Notes: generated from the letters alone by a model not told the origin. Shown: positions 34,931-44,078, numbered from the stretch's first letter. The stretch is 54,887 bases of DNA from Bacteroidales bacterium (GCA_003446015.1 DMBU01000191.1:1-54887), one strand, 5' to 3'. Program-made: numbers and translations.

Positions 34931-35086
34931 ATGGAAGAGAAAGAATTAATAAAAGAAATTAATCAGGAGAATCTAAAATTGGAGTGGGAAGCCCCCAAAC
35001 TTTTTTGTTTGGATAAAGGGAAAACTGAGGGAGGGCCCTCAACGGCCCCTTTTGAAGATACCACGAATGATCCTACTCCATCTTGA
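34931..35086 (+). CDS. Predicted lasso peptide precursor (A), 51 residues
   Basis: A small frame that starts MEEKELIKEINQEN. An in-frame stop at 34907 leaves only GTG 34922 or ATG 34931 as start. The leader has the B1-recognition pattern Trp19-x-x-Pro22-x-Leu24 and Gly30, and Thr32 at position -2 from the predicted cut. The core would be GGPSTAPFEDTTNDPTPS (residues 34-51), with Gly1 for ring closure, Glu9 as the acceptor (9-residue ring), a 9-residue tail and C-terminal Ser. It lies just after B1 and B2 on the same strand. All classical lasso rules are met; the product itself is unknown. Confidence 0.85.
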   Translation: MEEKELIKEINQENLKLEWEAPKLFCLDKGKTEGGPSTAPFEDTTNDPTPS

Positions 35087-35130
35087 TATAAAAAATATTA
35101 CATATCCTTTATGAAACTTAAAACTTTTAT

Positions 35131-38100
35131 ATGAGAAAAAGTTACTTTTTAATATTATTTAATATTCTCTTCTATTTAGTTATTAACACTGTTATTGGAC
35201 AAGACTTTAACACATCTAACTTTATATCTGGTTCAGATAATATTAGAGTTAATGAAACAATAAAACTTACAGATGGATATGTTTTGTTTGGAGATTTTCT
35301 TGGAACAATAAATAGACCTGAAACAATAGCTGCTGATAACCGGGATATATTTTTGGCAAAATACGATGATAATTTTAATCCAATTTGGATTAATCATATC
35401 GGAGGAACCTTAATTGATTTAGCGAATGATATAGTAACAGATTTGCAGGATAACATATATATATTAGGATCATTCCAAGATAAATGTTCTTTTAATGGCA
35501 CAAATGAATTGTTATCAGATGGTAATTACGACGTATTTATTGCAAAATATACAAGTTCTGGAACATTCATTTGGGCAAAAAAAATAGCATTTAATGCAAC
35601 CAACCAGCGTGGTTCTAGCATTGATTTTGATGGAACCACTTTGATTGTGGGGGGCTATTACACAGGTACTATTGGTTTCGATAGCCAAGGGTTTACTTCT
35701 TCTTATGGCATGTATATCGCAAAATTTGATTTAAATGGGACGTTTATTTGGGCAAAAAATATTCCAACAACAAGTTCTAGTTCTACAATACAATCCGTAA
35801 GTGTATTTTCTGATGGATATTATTTTAATGGAACTATCAAAGGAGCGGCAACGTTTGATTTAGGGATTTACAATAGCAATAATGCCAATTACACAGATGT
35901 TTTTTTGTACAAAACGGATTTTAACGGTACAGGGCAGTGGTTAAGAAGAACTTATGGTGATGCCAATGCTTTTACAGGAACCATGACTCAGGATAATTAC
36001 GGGAATGTATATTTTACTGGATATTTTAGTGGAACTAATATGAGTGTAGACTCTACAGGAACAATTAAAGGAAAGAATGCTATCATTAACCAAGGTAGCA
36101 CAGACATGTTTATTTTAAAATACAATAAAAGCGGGAAAATGATTTGGTCCAAAGGTTTTGGCGAAACAGGAACAGAATGGGCAAGGGATATTAAATACAA
36201 GAACAATGCTTTTTATTTAACAGGTTATTTCTCAGGCAGCATAACATTTGGAACCGATGTCTTGTCCTCATCTTCAACTTTAGATCAGGATGCGTTTATT
36301 GGGGTTCTGGACAGCCAGGGAAATACCTTAAGGGCAGTAAAAATTGATGATTCTGATGATGGAAATGAGTCAGGAATGACTGCTTCTATTGATGATGATA
36401 ATACAATTTATTGGGGAGGAACATTTAGGTCGACTACAGTTATTGTAGGAGATAGTACATTTATTAACCCATACCCCGGGAAACAAGGTGTTTATATGAC
36501 AAAAGGAAAAGCTCCATTTTCAGTAGCTTTTTCGGTAAAAGAAAATCCTTCATGTTATCAATCTGATAATGGTGAATTGGTTATTACTCCTTATTTTGGT
36601 ACTGCCCCCTATACATATTCCTGGAGCCACGATGGTGCATTGTTAGATTCTACTGCTACAAATTTAGCACCAGGCACATATTCAGTTACTGTGACTGATG
36701 GAACCTTGGCTACGGATGATGCGACTTATATTTTAACAGAACCTGATCCAATTACATTTAACCCTTCCATTACTCAGGTAACTCAATGTAGTTATAGCGA
36801 AGAAGGGCTTATCGATTTAAATATTTTGGGAGGAAATGGTGGAAATACGTATCAATGGCAGGCAAGTGCTGGTGGTGAAGGCGTTGCTTTTAGTGCCGAA
36901 GATCAGTCCGGTTTAACCGTTGGTACATACCATGTTACGGTTAATGATTCAAAAGGATGTACAGCAGATACCATCATGTATATTACGGGTCCTGATCCTG
37001 TAACTTTTGGAGGCTCTGTAGTAACTGATTCTTCAGGAATTGGTCCCGGTGCAATCGATTTATCATTTTCCGGAGGATTTGGGACACCTGCTTCATTTAC
37101 ATTTAATTGGACTGGATCTTATGCCTTTTCTGAAACAACTGAAGATATTTCAAATCTGAATACAGGGAATTATGATGTAACCGTTACAGACGTTCATCTT
37201 TGTGAGTTTGATACTATATTTAATGTAGCCAATCTCGATACCTTCTATATATTTATTTCGGAACATAAAGATGCCTGTAATGGAACCATTAATGGAACGG
37301 CAACGGTAAGTTACTATTCTCCCGATAGTCACACCGCGATTACGTATTTATGGGATGCAAATGCTGGTAGCCAAACAACAGCACAAGCTACAAGTCTGGC
37401 TCCCGGAAGATATTATTATGTTACGGTTACTGATACTGAAAATACACCCAATACAGTTTTAGTTGATAGTGTTTATATTAATGAATTAGCATATTCCTTT
37501 ACAGGTTCTTTAACAGGAACAACAATTGTAAATTGTTATGGTGATACAGATGGTTATATTGATTTGTCAATTACAAGTCAAGGTACAAAACCGTATGTTT
37601 ATAACTGGAGCACAGGGTCTACAGTTCAAGATTTAACAAACCTGGGAATTGGTACTTACGGCGTAACAGTAACAGATAAATATAGTTGTATATTCTCAAT
37701 AACAAATTATACCATTGATCAACCTACAGTTTTATCCGCTGTAGCTGAAATTGTTACCAAACCAACTTGTTATGGTGATTTTGATGGAGAGGTTACTGTC
37801 GATAGAAGTGGTGGGACATCACCATATACATATCAATGGGATGATCCGGGTTTTCAGGATACACGAAATGCCGATGGTCTGGATGCCGGTTATTATTCTG
37901 TTACAGTAACCGATGTAAATAATTGCGAAGCAAGTTCTGCAATTCATCTTACTCAGCCAGGTCTTATTAATGCTGCAAAAAGTATTACCAATGAAATTTG
38001 CAATTCTGCAGGTGATGGTGCTATTACATTAACTGTGACAGGAGGAACAATTCCTTTTTCATACTCATGGAGTACCACAGAAGGATCAGGCTTAATACCA

Positions 38101-40200
38101 ACCGATAAAAATCAAACAGGATTAACTGCCGGCAAATATTATTTTACAGCTTCCGACGATAATAACTGTTTACACAGCGACAGTGCCGAGATTACAGAAC
38201 CCCCATTACTCCAGATTACAAATGAAGAAAAAACTGATGTTTTGGGGTGTAATGGCGAAAGTACAGGATCAATAACAATTACAGCAACAGGAGGTACGGG
38301 AGTATTAACCTATACACTAAATCCGGGAGCAATACAAACAAACAACACAGGAGTTTTTACAGGACTTGGAGAAGGAACCTATACCGTTAATGTGGATGAT
38401 GCTGTTGGCTGTGGACCAATTACTTCAAGCTCAATGATTATTACTGAACCTGACCTTTTAGTGATTGTTAATGACAATGTAAATAATGCTACATGTAACG
38501 GAACTGATAATGGTAGTATTTATATCACTGTAAATGGAGGTACAGTAGCTACAGATTACAATTATACATGGACAACATCAAATGGCTCCGGATTAATTCC
38601 CGGAGTTCAGGATCAGCCAACTTTGGGTGCTGGTACATATAATTTAACAGTTACCGACGATAATGCTTGTGAAGCTACTACAAGCTTTGTTTTAACGGAA
38701 CCTACAGCAATTAATGTATCTAAACTAAAATATGATTTAAATTGTAACGGAGATAATAATGGAGCAGTTAGTCTTATAGTTTCCGGAGGAGTTTCCCCTT
38801 ATGCATACTTATGGACTACCACAGAAGGATCTGGTTTAATAGCATCGGATAAAAACCAAAGCGGATTAACTGCAGGCAAGTATTATTTTTCAGTTACTGA
38901 CGATAATAATTGTGCGTATAATGATAGCGTTGAAATTACAGAACCTCCTTTATTAGAAATTACCAGTCAACTAAAAACGAATGTTTCAGAATGTCAGGGA
39001 GAAAGTACAGGTACAATAACAATTACAGCTACAGGAGGTACAGGAGTATTGACATATACTTTAAATCCCGGTGCAATTCAAACTAACAATACAGGTTCTT
39101 TTACAGGATTGAATGCCGGTAATTATACGGTTAATGTTCAAGACGAAAACTTGTGTTCAGTAACATCTGGCACATTATCGATTACGGAGCCCGGAGCTTT
39201 GGTTATAACTACGAATTCCACAAGTAATCTAACTTGCAATGGAACAACTGAAGGAAATATATTTATTACTGTTGCAGGAGGAACCATTTCAACTGATTAT
39301 ACATATACCTGGACTACTACCAATGGTTCAGGTTTGTCAACAGGAGTTCAGGATCAACCAGACTTGGGGGCAGGGACATATTATTTAACTGTAAGTGATG
39401 ACTATTCCTGTGAGGCTACTGCAAACTTTACCTTAACAGAACCTGATACGATTATTGTTACAAAAACAACTTATAATTTATCTTGCAGTACCGGAAATGA
39501 CGGTGTAATTGTGATTTCTCATAATGGTGGAGTTCTTCCATTTTCATATTTCTGGACAACACTGGACGGTAGTGGTTTAAGTCCGGTGGACAGGAACCAG
39601 GGAGGTTTAAGTGCGGGAACATATTATTTGGAACTTACTGATGCAATCGGATGTGTTGTTAACGAAACAATAGAGTTAACAGCACCACCAGCTATTACCA
39701 TTGATTCTGAAAACTTTACTGATGCAACTGGTCAGGCTATTGCTGATGGAACCATTACAATTGAAGCTTCCGGAGGAACTGGTGTGTTAACTTATACATT
39801 GTTACCAAATAATAAATCAAATCAAACTGGAATATTTAATGCTCTCGTACCCGGTGATTATTCTGTAAATGTAAGAGATGAGAATTATTGTGGTCCGGTA
39901 TCTTCTAATACAATTACGATTGGATTCCCCGATGCCATTGAAGATATTTTAGCAAATGATTTCATTAAAATTTATCCTAATCCCACATCAGATAAAATAT
40001 TTATCGAATTTGAATACAAGGATGAGCTTGTTAATCTTCAGCTTATAAGCATATCAGGTGAGATTTTATTGAATAAGGAAATTAAATCACAAGGATTTAC
40101 AAAAGAAGAAATTGATTTGTCGAAGTATTCAAAGGGTGTTTACTTTATCAGGGTATACAACAATCAATTTAATATTAACAATAAGATATTATTACAATAA
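35131..40200 (+). CDS. SprB-repeat surface protein with T9SS sorting domain
   Basis: A 1689-residue secreted protein. A signal peptide (MRKSYFLILFNILFYLVINTVIGQ) is followed by a propeller-like region with SBBP-type repeats such as DIFLAKYDDNFNPIW and DMFILKYNKSGKMIW (about residues 30-455). From about residue 470 there are a dozen or so SprB/Ig-like repeats with the pattern CNG..dG.i.i...GG..p..Y.W......l..l.aGtY.v.VtD...C. The last 75 residues, beginning FIKIYPNPTSDKIFIEF and with GVYFIRVYN, are a type A T9SS C-terminal domain. It probably acts in adhesion or gliding. It starts 44 bases after the lasso precursor and ends at a clear terminator. Confidence 0.92.
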   Translation: MRKSYFLILFNILFYLVINTVIGQDFNTSNFISGSDNIRVNETIKLTDGYVLFGDFLGTINRPETIAADNRDIFLAKYDDNFNPIWINHIGGTLIDLANDIVTDLQDNIYILGSFQDKCSFNGTNELLSDGNYDVFIAKYTSSGTFIWAKKIAFNATNQRGSSIDFDGTTLIVGGYYTGTIGFDSQGFTSSYGMYIAKFDLNGTFIWAKNIPTTSSSSTIQSVSVFSDGYYFNGTIKGAATFDLGIYNSNNANYTDVFLYKTDFNGTGQWLRRTYGDANAFTGTMTQDNYGNVYFTGYFSGTNMSVDSTGTIKGKNAIINQGSTDMFILKYNKSGKMIWSKGFGETGTEWARDIKYKNNAFYLTGYFSGSITFGTDVLSSSSTLDQDAFIGVLDSQGNTLRAVKIDDSDDGNESGMTASIDDDNTIYWGGTFRSTTVIVGDSTFINPYPGKQGVYMTKGKAPFSVAFSVKENPSCYQSDNGELVITPYFGTAPYTYSWSHDGALLDSTATNLAPGTYSVTVTDGTLATDDATYILTEPDPITFNPSITQVTQCSYSEEGLIDLNILGGNGGNTYQWQASAGGEGVAFSAEDQSGLTVGTYHVTVNDSKGCTADTIMYITGPDPVTFGGSVVTDSSGIGPGAIDLSFSGGFGTPASFTFNWTGSYAFSETTEDISNLNTGNYDVTVTDVHLCEFDTIFNVANLDTFYIFISEHKDACNGTINGTATVSYYSPDSHTAITYLWDANAGSQTTAQATSLAPGRYYYVTVTDTENTPNTVLVDSVYINELAYSFTGSLTGTTIVNCYGDTDGYIDLSITSQGTKPYVYNWSTGSTVQDLTNLGIGTYGVTVTDKYSCIFSITNYTIDQPTVLSAVAEIVTKPTCYGDFDGEVTVDRSGGTSPYTYQWDDPGFQDTRNADGLDAGYYSVTVTDVNNCEASSAIHLTQPGLINAAKSITNEICNSAGDGAITLTVTGGTIPFSYSWSTTEGSGLIPTDKNQTGLTAGKYYFTASDDNNCLHSDSAEITEPPLLQITNEEKTDVLGCNGESTGSITITATGGTGVLTYTLNPGAIQTNNTGVFTGLGEGTYTVNVDDAVGCGPITSSSMIITEPDLLVIVNDNVNNATCNGTDNGSIYITVNGGTVATDYNYTWTTSNGSGLIPGVQDQPTLGAGTYNLTVTDDNACEATTSFVLTEPTAINVSKLKYDLNCNGDNNGAVSLIVSGGVSPYAYLWTTTEGSGLIASDKNQSGLTAGKYYFSVTDDNNCAYNDSVEITEPPLLEITSQLKTNVSECQGESTGTITITATGGTGVLTYTLNPGAIQTNNTGSFTGLNAGNYTVNVQDENLCSVTSGTLSITEPGALVITTNSTSNLTCNGTTEGNIFITVAGGTISTDYTYTWTTTNGSGLSTGVQDQPDLGAGTYYLTVSDDYSCEATANFTLTEPDTIIVTKTTYNLSCSTGNDGVIVISHNGGVLPFSYFWTTLDGSGLSPVDRNQGGLSAGTYYLELTDAIGCVVNETIELTAPPAITIDSENFTDATGQAIADGTITIEASGGTGVLTYTLLPNNKSNQTGIFNALVPGDYSVNVRDENYCGPVSSNTITIGFPDAIEDILANDFIKIYPNPTSDKIFIEFEYKDELVNLQLISISGEILLNKEIKSQGFTKEEIDLSKYSKGVYFIRVYNNQFNINNKILLQ
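37972..39930 (+). repeat. Higher-order triplet repeat in the SprB protein gene
   Basis: Three kinds of SprB repeat (A, B, C) occur in order A-B-C-A-B-C-A-B. A units begin near 37972, 38716 and 39457, giving periods of 744 and 741 bases (248 and 247 residues). Copies of B share long stretches such as the TATGGTGVLTYTLNPGAIQT peptide. Confidence 0.8.
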
Positions 40201-40221
40201 ACAATAAATGAGTGTATTAAG

Positions 40222-40247
40222 AGGCCCCTTCAACGGGGCTTTTTTTA
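40222..40247 (+). terminator. Intrinsic terminator after the T9SS surface protein
   Basis: AGGCCCC (40222-40228) pairs with GGGGCTT (40235-40241), loop TTCAAC, followed by a run of T up to 40247. It is a strong rho-independent terminator before purD. Confidence 0.9.
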
Positions 40248-40273
40248 TTTGTTAAAATCCATATTCAGATTAA

Positions 40274-40305
40274 TTTGTTGCCTATCTTTTAGATAATTAT
40301 CTTTG
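40274..40305 (+). promoter_or_regulatory. Promoter of purD
   Basis: TTTG (40274-40277), a 20-base spacer and TATCTTTG (40298-40305) fit the Bacteroidota promoter consensus almost perfectly. Transcription should start near 40312, about 15 bases before the ATG at 40327. Confidence 0.8.
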
Positions 40306-40326
40306 TTTTCAGTAAAATAGTTGAAT

Positions 40327-41598
40327 ATGAATATACTCTTATTGGGCTCAGGTGGACGTGAGCATGCCCTGGCATGGAAAATGAGTCAAAGCAAAAAAGT
40401 CACTAAATTATATGTTGCTCCCGGAAATGCCGGTACTTCTGAAGTTAGTGAAAATATTGAGCTTGATTTATCAGATTTTGAATCAATCAAAAAGCATACC
40501 TTAGAAAAAAAGATTGATATGGTCGTTGTTGGACCTGAGCAACCACTGGTAGATGGGATTAGTGATTTTTTCATGTCAGATTTTGAACTTAAAAACATCC
40601 CTATTATTGGTCCTGTTAAAGCCGGAGCTATTTTAGAAGGAAGTAAAGATTTTGCAAAGGATTTTATGACTAAATATGGTATTCCTACAGCTAGGTATCA
40701 ATCTTTTAAAAAGCCAACTACCGAAGAGGGGAAAAGATTTTTAGAAAGCCTTTCAGCTCCATATGTTTTAAAAGCAGACGGACTTGCTGCAGGGAAGGGG
40801 GTTATTATTCTGAATGATCTTAATGAAGCAAAGGAATCTTTGGAACAAATGCTTCATGGACAATTTGGTGATGCCAGTGAGACTGTTGTTATTGAGGAGT
40901 TCCTGGACGGGATAGAGCTTTCAGTATTTGTTATTACTGATGGTCAATCTTATAAAATCTTACCTGAGGCAAAAGACTATAAAAGAATTGGAGAGGGAGA
41001 CACAGGACCAAATACCGGAGGTATGGGAGCCGTTTCACCTGTTCCTTTTGCAACTAAAGAGTTTTTAAATAAGGTTGAAGAAAGAATTATTAAACCAACA
41101 ATTAATGGATTGATTAAAGAAAAAATAAATTATAAAGGTTTTATTTTCTTTGGTTTAATTAAAGTAAAAGAAGAGCCTTTTGTAATTGAGTACAATGCGC
41201 GAATGGGCGACCCGGAAACTGAAGTTGTTATTCCCAGAATAAAATCAGATTTTGTTGATTTATTAATACATACAGCCAACGAAACTCTCGATCTGGCCAA
41301 TTTTGAGATAGATGAGCGAAGCTGCACAACTGTGATGTTAGTTTCTAAAGGCTATCCGGGAGATTATAAAAAAGGGGAAATTATAAAAAACCTTGATAGA
41401 ATTGTAGAATCTGTTTTATTTCATGCCGGAACAAAAGCCTCAGGAGCAGAAATTCATACGAATGGAGGCCGCGTAATTGCAGTTTCCTCATTTGGAAGCA
41501 CTATGCAGGAAGCCCTGGAGAAAAGTTATAAAAATGCTGAAATTATTGAATTTGAAGGGAAAAATTATCGAAAAGATATTGGATTTGATTTAAAATAA
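40327..41598 (+). CDS. purD: Phosphoribosylamine-glycine ligase
   Basis: A 423-residue ATP-grasp enzyme that makes glycinamide ribonucleotide, the second step of purine synthesis. The start is taken at the second codon set (MNILLLGSGGREHALAWK), the family N-terminus; TTG at 40321 would add two residues only. Motifs include VGPEQPLVDGI, PYVLKADGLAAGKGVII, IEEFLDGIELSVFVITDG, GDTGPNTGGMGAVSPVP and EYNARMGDPETEVVIPR. All domains are complete. DUF6427 follows by 5 bases. Confidence 0.97.
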   Translation: MNILLLGSGGREHALAWKMSQSKKVTKLYVAPGNAGTSEVSENIELDLSDFESIKKHTLEKKIDMVVVGPEQPLVDGISDFFMSDFELKNIPIIGPVKAGAILEGSKDFAKDFMTKYGIPTARYQSFKKPTTEEGKRFLESLSAPYVLKADGLAAGKGVIILNDLNEAKESLEQMLHGQFGDASETVVIEEFLDGIELSVFVITDGQSYKILPEAKDYKRIGEGDTGPNTGGMGAVSPVPFATKEFLNKVEERIIKPTINGLIKEKINYKGFIFFGLIKVKEEPFVIEYNARMGDPETEVVIPRIKSDFVDLLIHTANETLDLANFEIDERSCTTVMLVSKGYPGDYKKGEIIKNLDRIVESVLFHAGTKASGAEIHTNGGRVIAVSSFGSTMQEALEKSYKNAEIIEFEGKNYRKDIGFDLK

Positions 41599-41603
41599 AA
41601 CAT

Positions 41604-42599
41604 ATGCTATCAACTATTTTAAAAAGTAACCAACCGATTGTAATAGTTTTAATTATTCTTTCAGGGATACTAATGTGGATTCCTTCATTTATAGATCCAA
41701 TTGGAACGGCTATTCCTTCAGATAACATAAACATGCCTTTTTACGAATTTATTGCTGAATATGTGCAATATAATTCTCTTTTATCAATGTTTATTACATT
41801 ATTGCTGGTTTTTTTGCAATCATTTTTACTGGTGCAGTTTAATAAGAAGCATATCATAATAAATTACAGAACATATTTACCTGCTTTTTTTTATATCCTT
41901 ATTTCTGGAAGCTTTGTTCAATTGCAACGCTTAAACCCGGTTTTAATTGGAGGCATTTTTATTTTTGCAGCAATCAATTTTATATTTAGCACTTACAGAA
42001 CTGAATATGCATTGAATAAACTTTATTTAGCAGGCTTCTTTGTTTCAATCGCTTCATTGTTTTGGGGCCCTCTGGCAATTTTTATTTTAATAATCTGGAT
42101 TTCAATATCTAATTTACGACCGTTTATCGGACGGGAATGGATCGTTGGTTTACTTGGTTTCTTAACACCCTATTTATTTGTTTTTGTATATTATTTTGTG
42201 TTTTTGCCAGAGAATAGTTTTATTCAGTTAATTGATCATTTTGTGGCCAGTTTTTATGTATTAAAAGCGTTTCACTTACTTCATTATTCGTATTATATTT
42301 TTTATGGCTTTTTATTCTTTATTATCATTTTAGCTAGTTATACTCTTCTAACTAATTTTCAAAATAAAAAAATAAAAACAAGAAAATACTTTCAGCTCAA
42401 TTGGTGGATATTTATATTTAGCTTGAGTTTGTTTTTTATTTTTAAAAATGTGAAGTACGAGATAATTTACTTAATGAGTATTCCTGTTTCTTTCCTGTTA
42501 GCAGAATATTTTCACGCAGTAAAAAGGAATTGGTACTTAAATATTCTCCTTTTATTATTGGTTAGTTCGCTGGTCTATATACAAATAATAGCCCATTAA
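41604..42599 (+). CDS. DUF6427-type integral membrane protein
   Basis: A 331-residue protein with about 9 membrane segments, starting MLSTILKSNQPIVIVLIIL and with RTYLPAFFYILISGSFVQLQRLNPVLIGGIFIFAAINFIF, a pattern I associate with the DUF6427 family of Bacteroidota. The conserved SISNLRPFIGREWIVGLLGFLTPY lies on the cytoplasmic side. Function is unknown. It is coded 5 bases after purD, an association that recurs in the phylum by my recollection. A hairpin overlaps its stop codon. Confidence 0.7.
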   Translation: MLSTILKSNQPIVIVLIILSGILMWIPSFIDPIGTAIPSDNINMPFYEFIAEYVQYNSLLSMFITLLLVFLQSFLLVQFNKKHIIINYRTYLPAFFYILISGSFVQLQRLNPVLIGGIFIFAAINFIFSTYRTEYALNKLYLAGFFVSIASLFWGPLAIFILIIWISISNLRPFIGREWIVGLLGFLTPYLFVFVYYFVFLPENSFIQLIDHFVASFYVLKAFHLLHYSYYIFYGFLFFIIILASYTLLTNFQNKKIKTRKYFQLNWWIFIFSLSLFFIFKNVKYEIIYLMSIPVSFLLAEYFHAVKRNWYLNILLLLLVSSLVYIQIIAH

Positions 42600-42617
42600 G
42601 TAATGAGCTATTATTTA
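42583..42617 (+). terminator. Hairpin terminator after DUF6427 gene
   Basis: AAATAATAGC (42583-42592) and CATT (42594-42597) pair with AATG (42602-42605) and GCTATTATTT (42607-42616) with one mismatch, loop AAGT. It spans the stop codon. It is AT-rich, so it is a weaker terminator call between convergent genes. Confidence 0.45.
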
Positions 42618-42636
42618 TTCGGGTATATATATTTTG

Positions 42637-43083
42637 TTATAGTCTTTGAACGAATGATAATAAAGCAACGGCCAGTCCCTGATCTCCTTCTTTGAAAGTA
42701 ATAAACATATGATATACGCCTGTTGTACTGCACTTAAAGCTAACCTTGGGATAATATTTCCCTGTAGCAATTATATAATTTGTGGTAACTAATCTGTTGT
42801 TATCATAAAGGTGTAATATTGCTTCTCCAGGATAATCTTTTGAATTACAAATTGAAAAAAGATATTCTGTATTTTTACTTAAAACAACCGAATATCTTGC
42901 TGTAGGCAATTCTTCTCCAGGTTTGGCTGCCTCTAATTTAATTTGAAAATCCTTTAAATATGTGGCATCTCCTGCTATCATTCCACATATATCTACTAAT
43001 TCTTGCCCTGATTGAGCAAATGATTTACTATTTCCTAACAAGAGCATTGCAAATAAGGCAAAAATTATATAAATGTATCTCAT
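42637..43083 (-). CDS. Small secreted protein of unknown function
   Basis: A 148-residue protein with a signal peptide (MRYIYIIFALFAMLLLGNSKSFAQ). The mature part is predicted beta-rich (RYSVVLSKNTEYLFSICN, VSFKCSTTGVYHMFITFK) and holds four Cys. No family is recognised. It resembles small beta-sandwich periplasmic proteins. It lies 2 bases after the lipoprotein gene, so the two are co-expressed and may act together at the end of the Sia-like signalling locus. Confidence 0.6.
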   Translation of the reverse strand: MRYIYIIFALFAMLLLGNSKSFAQSGQELVDICGMIAGDATYLKDFQIKLEAAKPGEELPTARYSVVLSKNTEYLFSICNSKDYPGEAILHLYDNNRLVTTNYIIATGKYYPKVSFKCSTTGVYHMFITFKEGDQGLAVALLSFVQRL

Positions 43084-43085
43084 AT

Positions 43086-43997
43086 TTACAACTGTATTAT
43101 ATTATTCCGAACTTTAACAGTTTTATCAATAATTTTCATCAAAGTTTCGTTTGAGATTTCAATATACTGTTTGTCGTTTTGCTTGATAACCAGCATTCCA
43201 TCTTCTTCTACAGCTTCAGGTTCTCCTCTTTCATAGGTTATAGTAACCTCTCTGTAAATTCCCTGTATTTCTGCTAAATCATCAATCAATTTTTTAAATG
43301 TAGGATCTCTTTCGTAATTCTTAAGCAATATCATTAAATTACTTAATATTATTTTTTGCTCACCAATTTTTTCTGAAAGTTCTGCATTTGGAGATTTTTT
43401 AATAACCTCGCCTAAAAGATACATACTTTCGATCCACACACCTGCAACAATTAAAGAACTTAAATTACTTCTGTTGTTCTCACGCAAATATCGATCCATT
43501 TGATTAAAATTTTGCACCGAAATGTACATTAATGAGTCAAGGTTTTGGTTATTAGTAGCTAACCGTTTAAGTGTAGTAAAGTCAAAAAATTGGCCAACAC
43601 GTATACCGTCTGCAAGAGATTTAATGGCAGAAATATAATCAATAACTGCACCGGTTTTATTGTACATGTTTTGGTAACCTAAATCGGCTCCAAATATTCC
43701 CAGTCCTATTGCTTTTTTGAAATTCGTATTATAATTATCAACAAAATCTGTAGTAGCTAAATAATCTTTTGAGTATGGCACTCCAACAGCTTTAATTAAG
43801 GCTGCAATTTCTACGGGAGAAGAAATGTTTTGGACAATTTCTTCCATTGCTTGTTCAGAAATTTCCAACTCTCCTTCATATATCACTGAATCAGGAACTT
43901 CAAATTCTTTCGAAAAATCAGTATCTTTTTGTTTATCCGAACGGCAAGCAGCAAATATTAATAAAGGTAAAAGTATGTAAATCAGTTTCTTGCTCAT
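43086..43997 (-). CDS. Helical lipoprotein of unknown function
   Basis: About 303 residues starting MSKKLIYILLPLLIFAACRSDKQ; an ATG two codons upstream (44003) is also possible. LIFAAC is a lipobox, so the Cys is probably lipidated. The mature part is almost all helical, with no Cys or catalytic motif that I can see. It carries the segment IGLGIFGADLGYQNMYNKTGAVIDYISAIKSLADGI, likely conserved among homologues. It follows the ABC protein and may be an envelope partner of it. The function is not known. Confidence 0.65.
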   Translation of the reverse strand: MSKKLIYILLPLLIFAACRSDKQKDTDFSKEFEVPDSVIYEGELEISEQAMEEIVQNISSPVEIAALIKAVGVPYSKDYLATTDFVDNYNTNFKKAIGLGIFGADLGYQNMYNKTGAVIDYISAIKSLADGIRVGQFFDFTTLKRLATNNQNLDSLMYISVQNFNQMDRYLRENNRSNLSSLIVAGVWIESMYLLGEVIKKSPNAELSEKIGEQKIILSNLMILLKNYERDPTFKKLIDDLAEIQGIYREVTITYERGEPEAVEEDGMLVIKQNDKQYIEISNETLMKIIDKTVKVRNNIIQL

Positions 43998-44027
43998 AAT
44001 CAATGGTATTGATTTTCAATTATATTG

Positions 44028-44035
44028 CAAATTTA
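44028..44035 (-). promoter_or_regulatory. Possible promoter of lipoprotein gene
   Basis: On the minus strand, TAAATTTG matches TAnnTTTG, about 25-30 bases upstream of the lipoprotein start. It suggests the last two genes can be made apart from the Sia-like operon. No clear -33 motif. Confidence 0.4.
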
Positions 44036-44078
44036 ACACATCTCATAAAGATATAAAAATATTCAATATCTAGAAATA

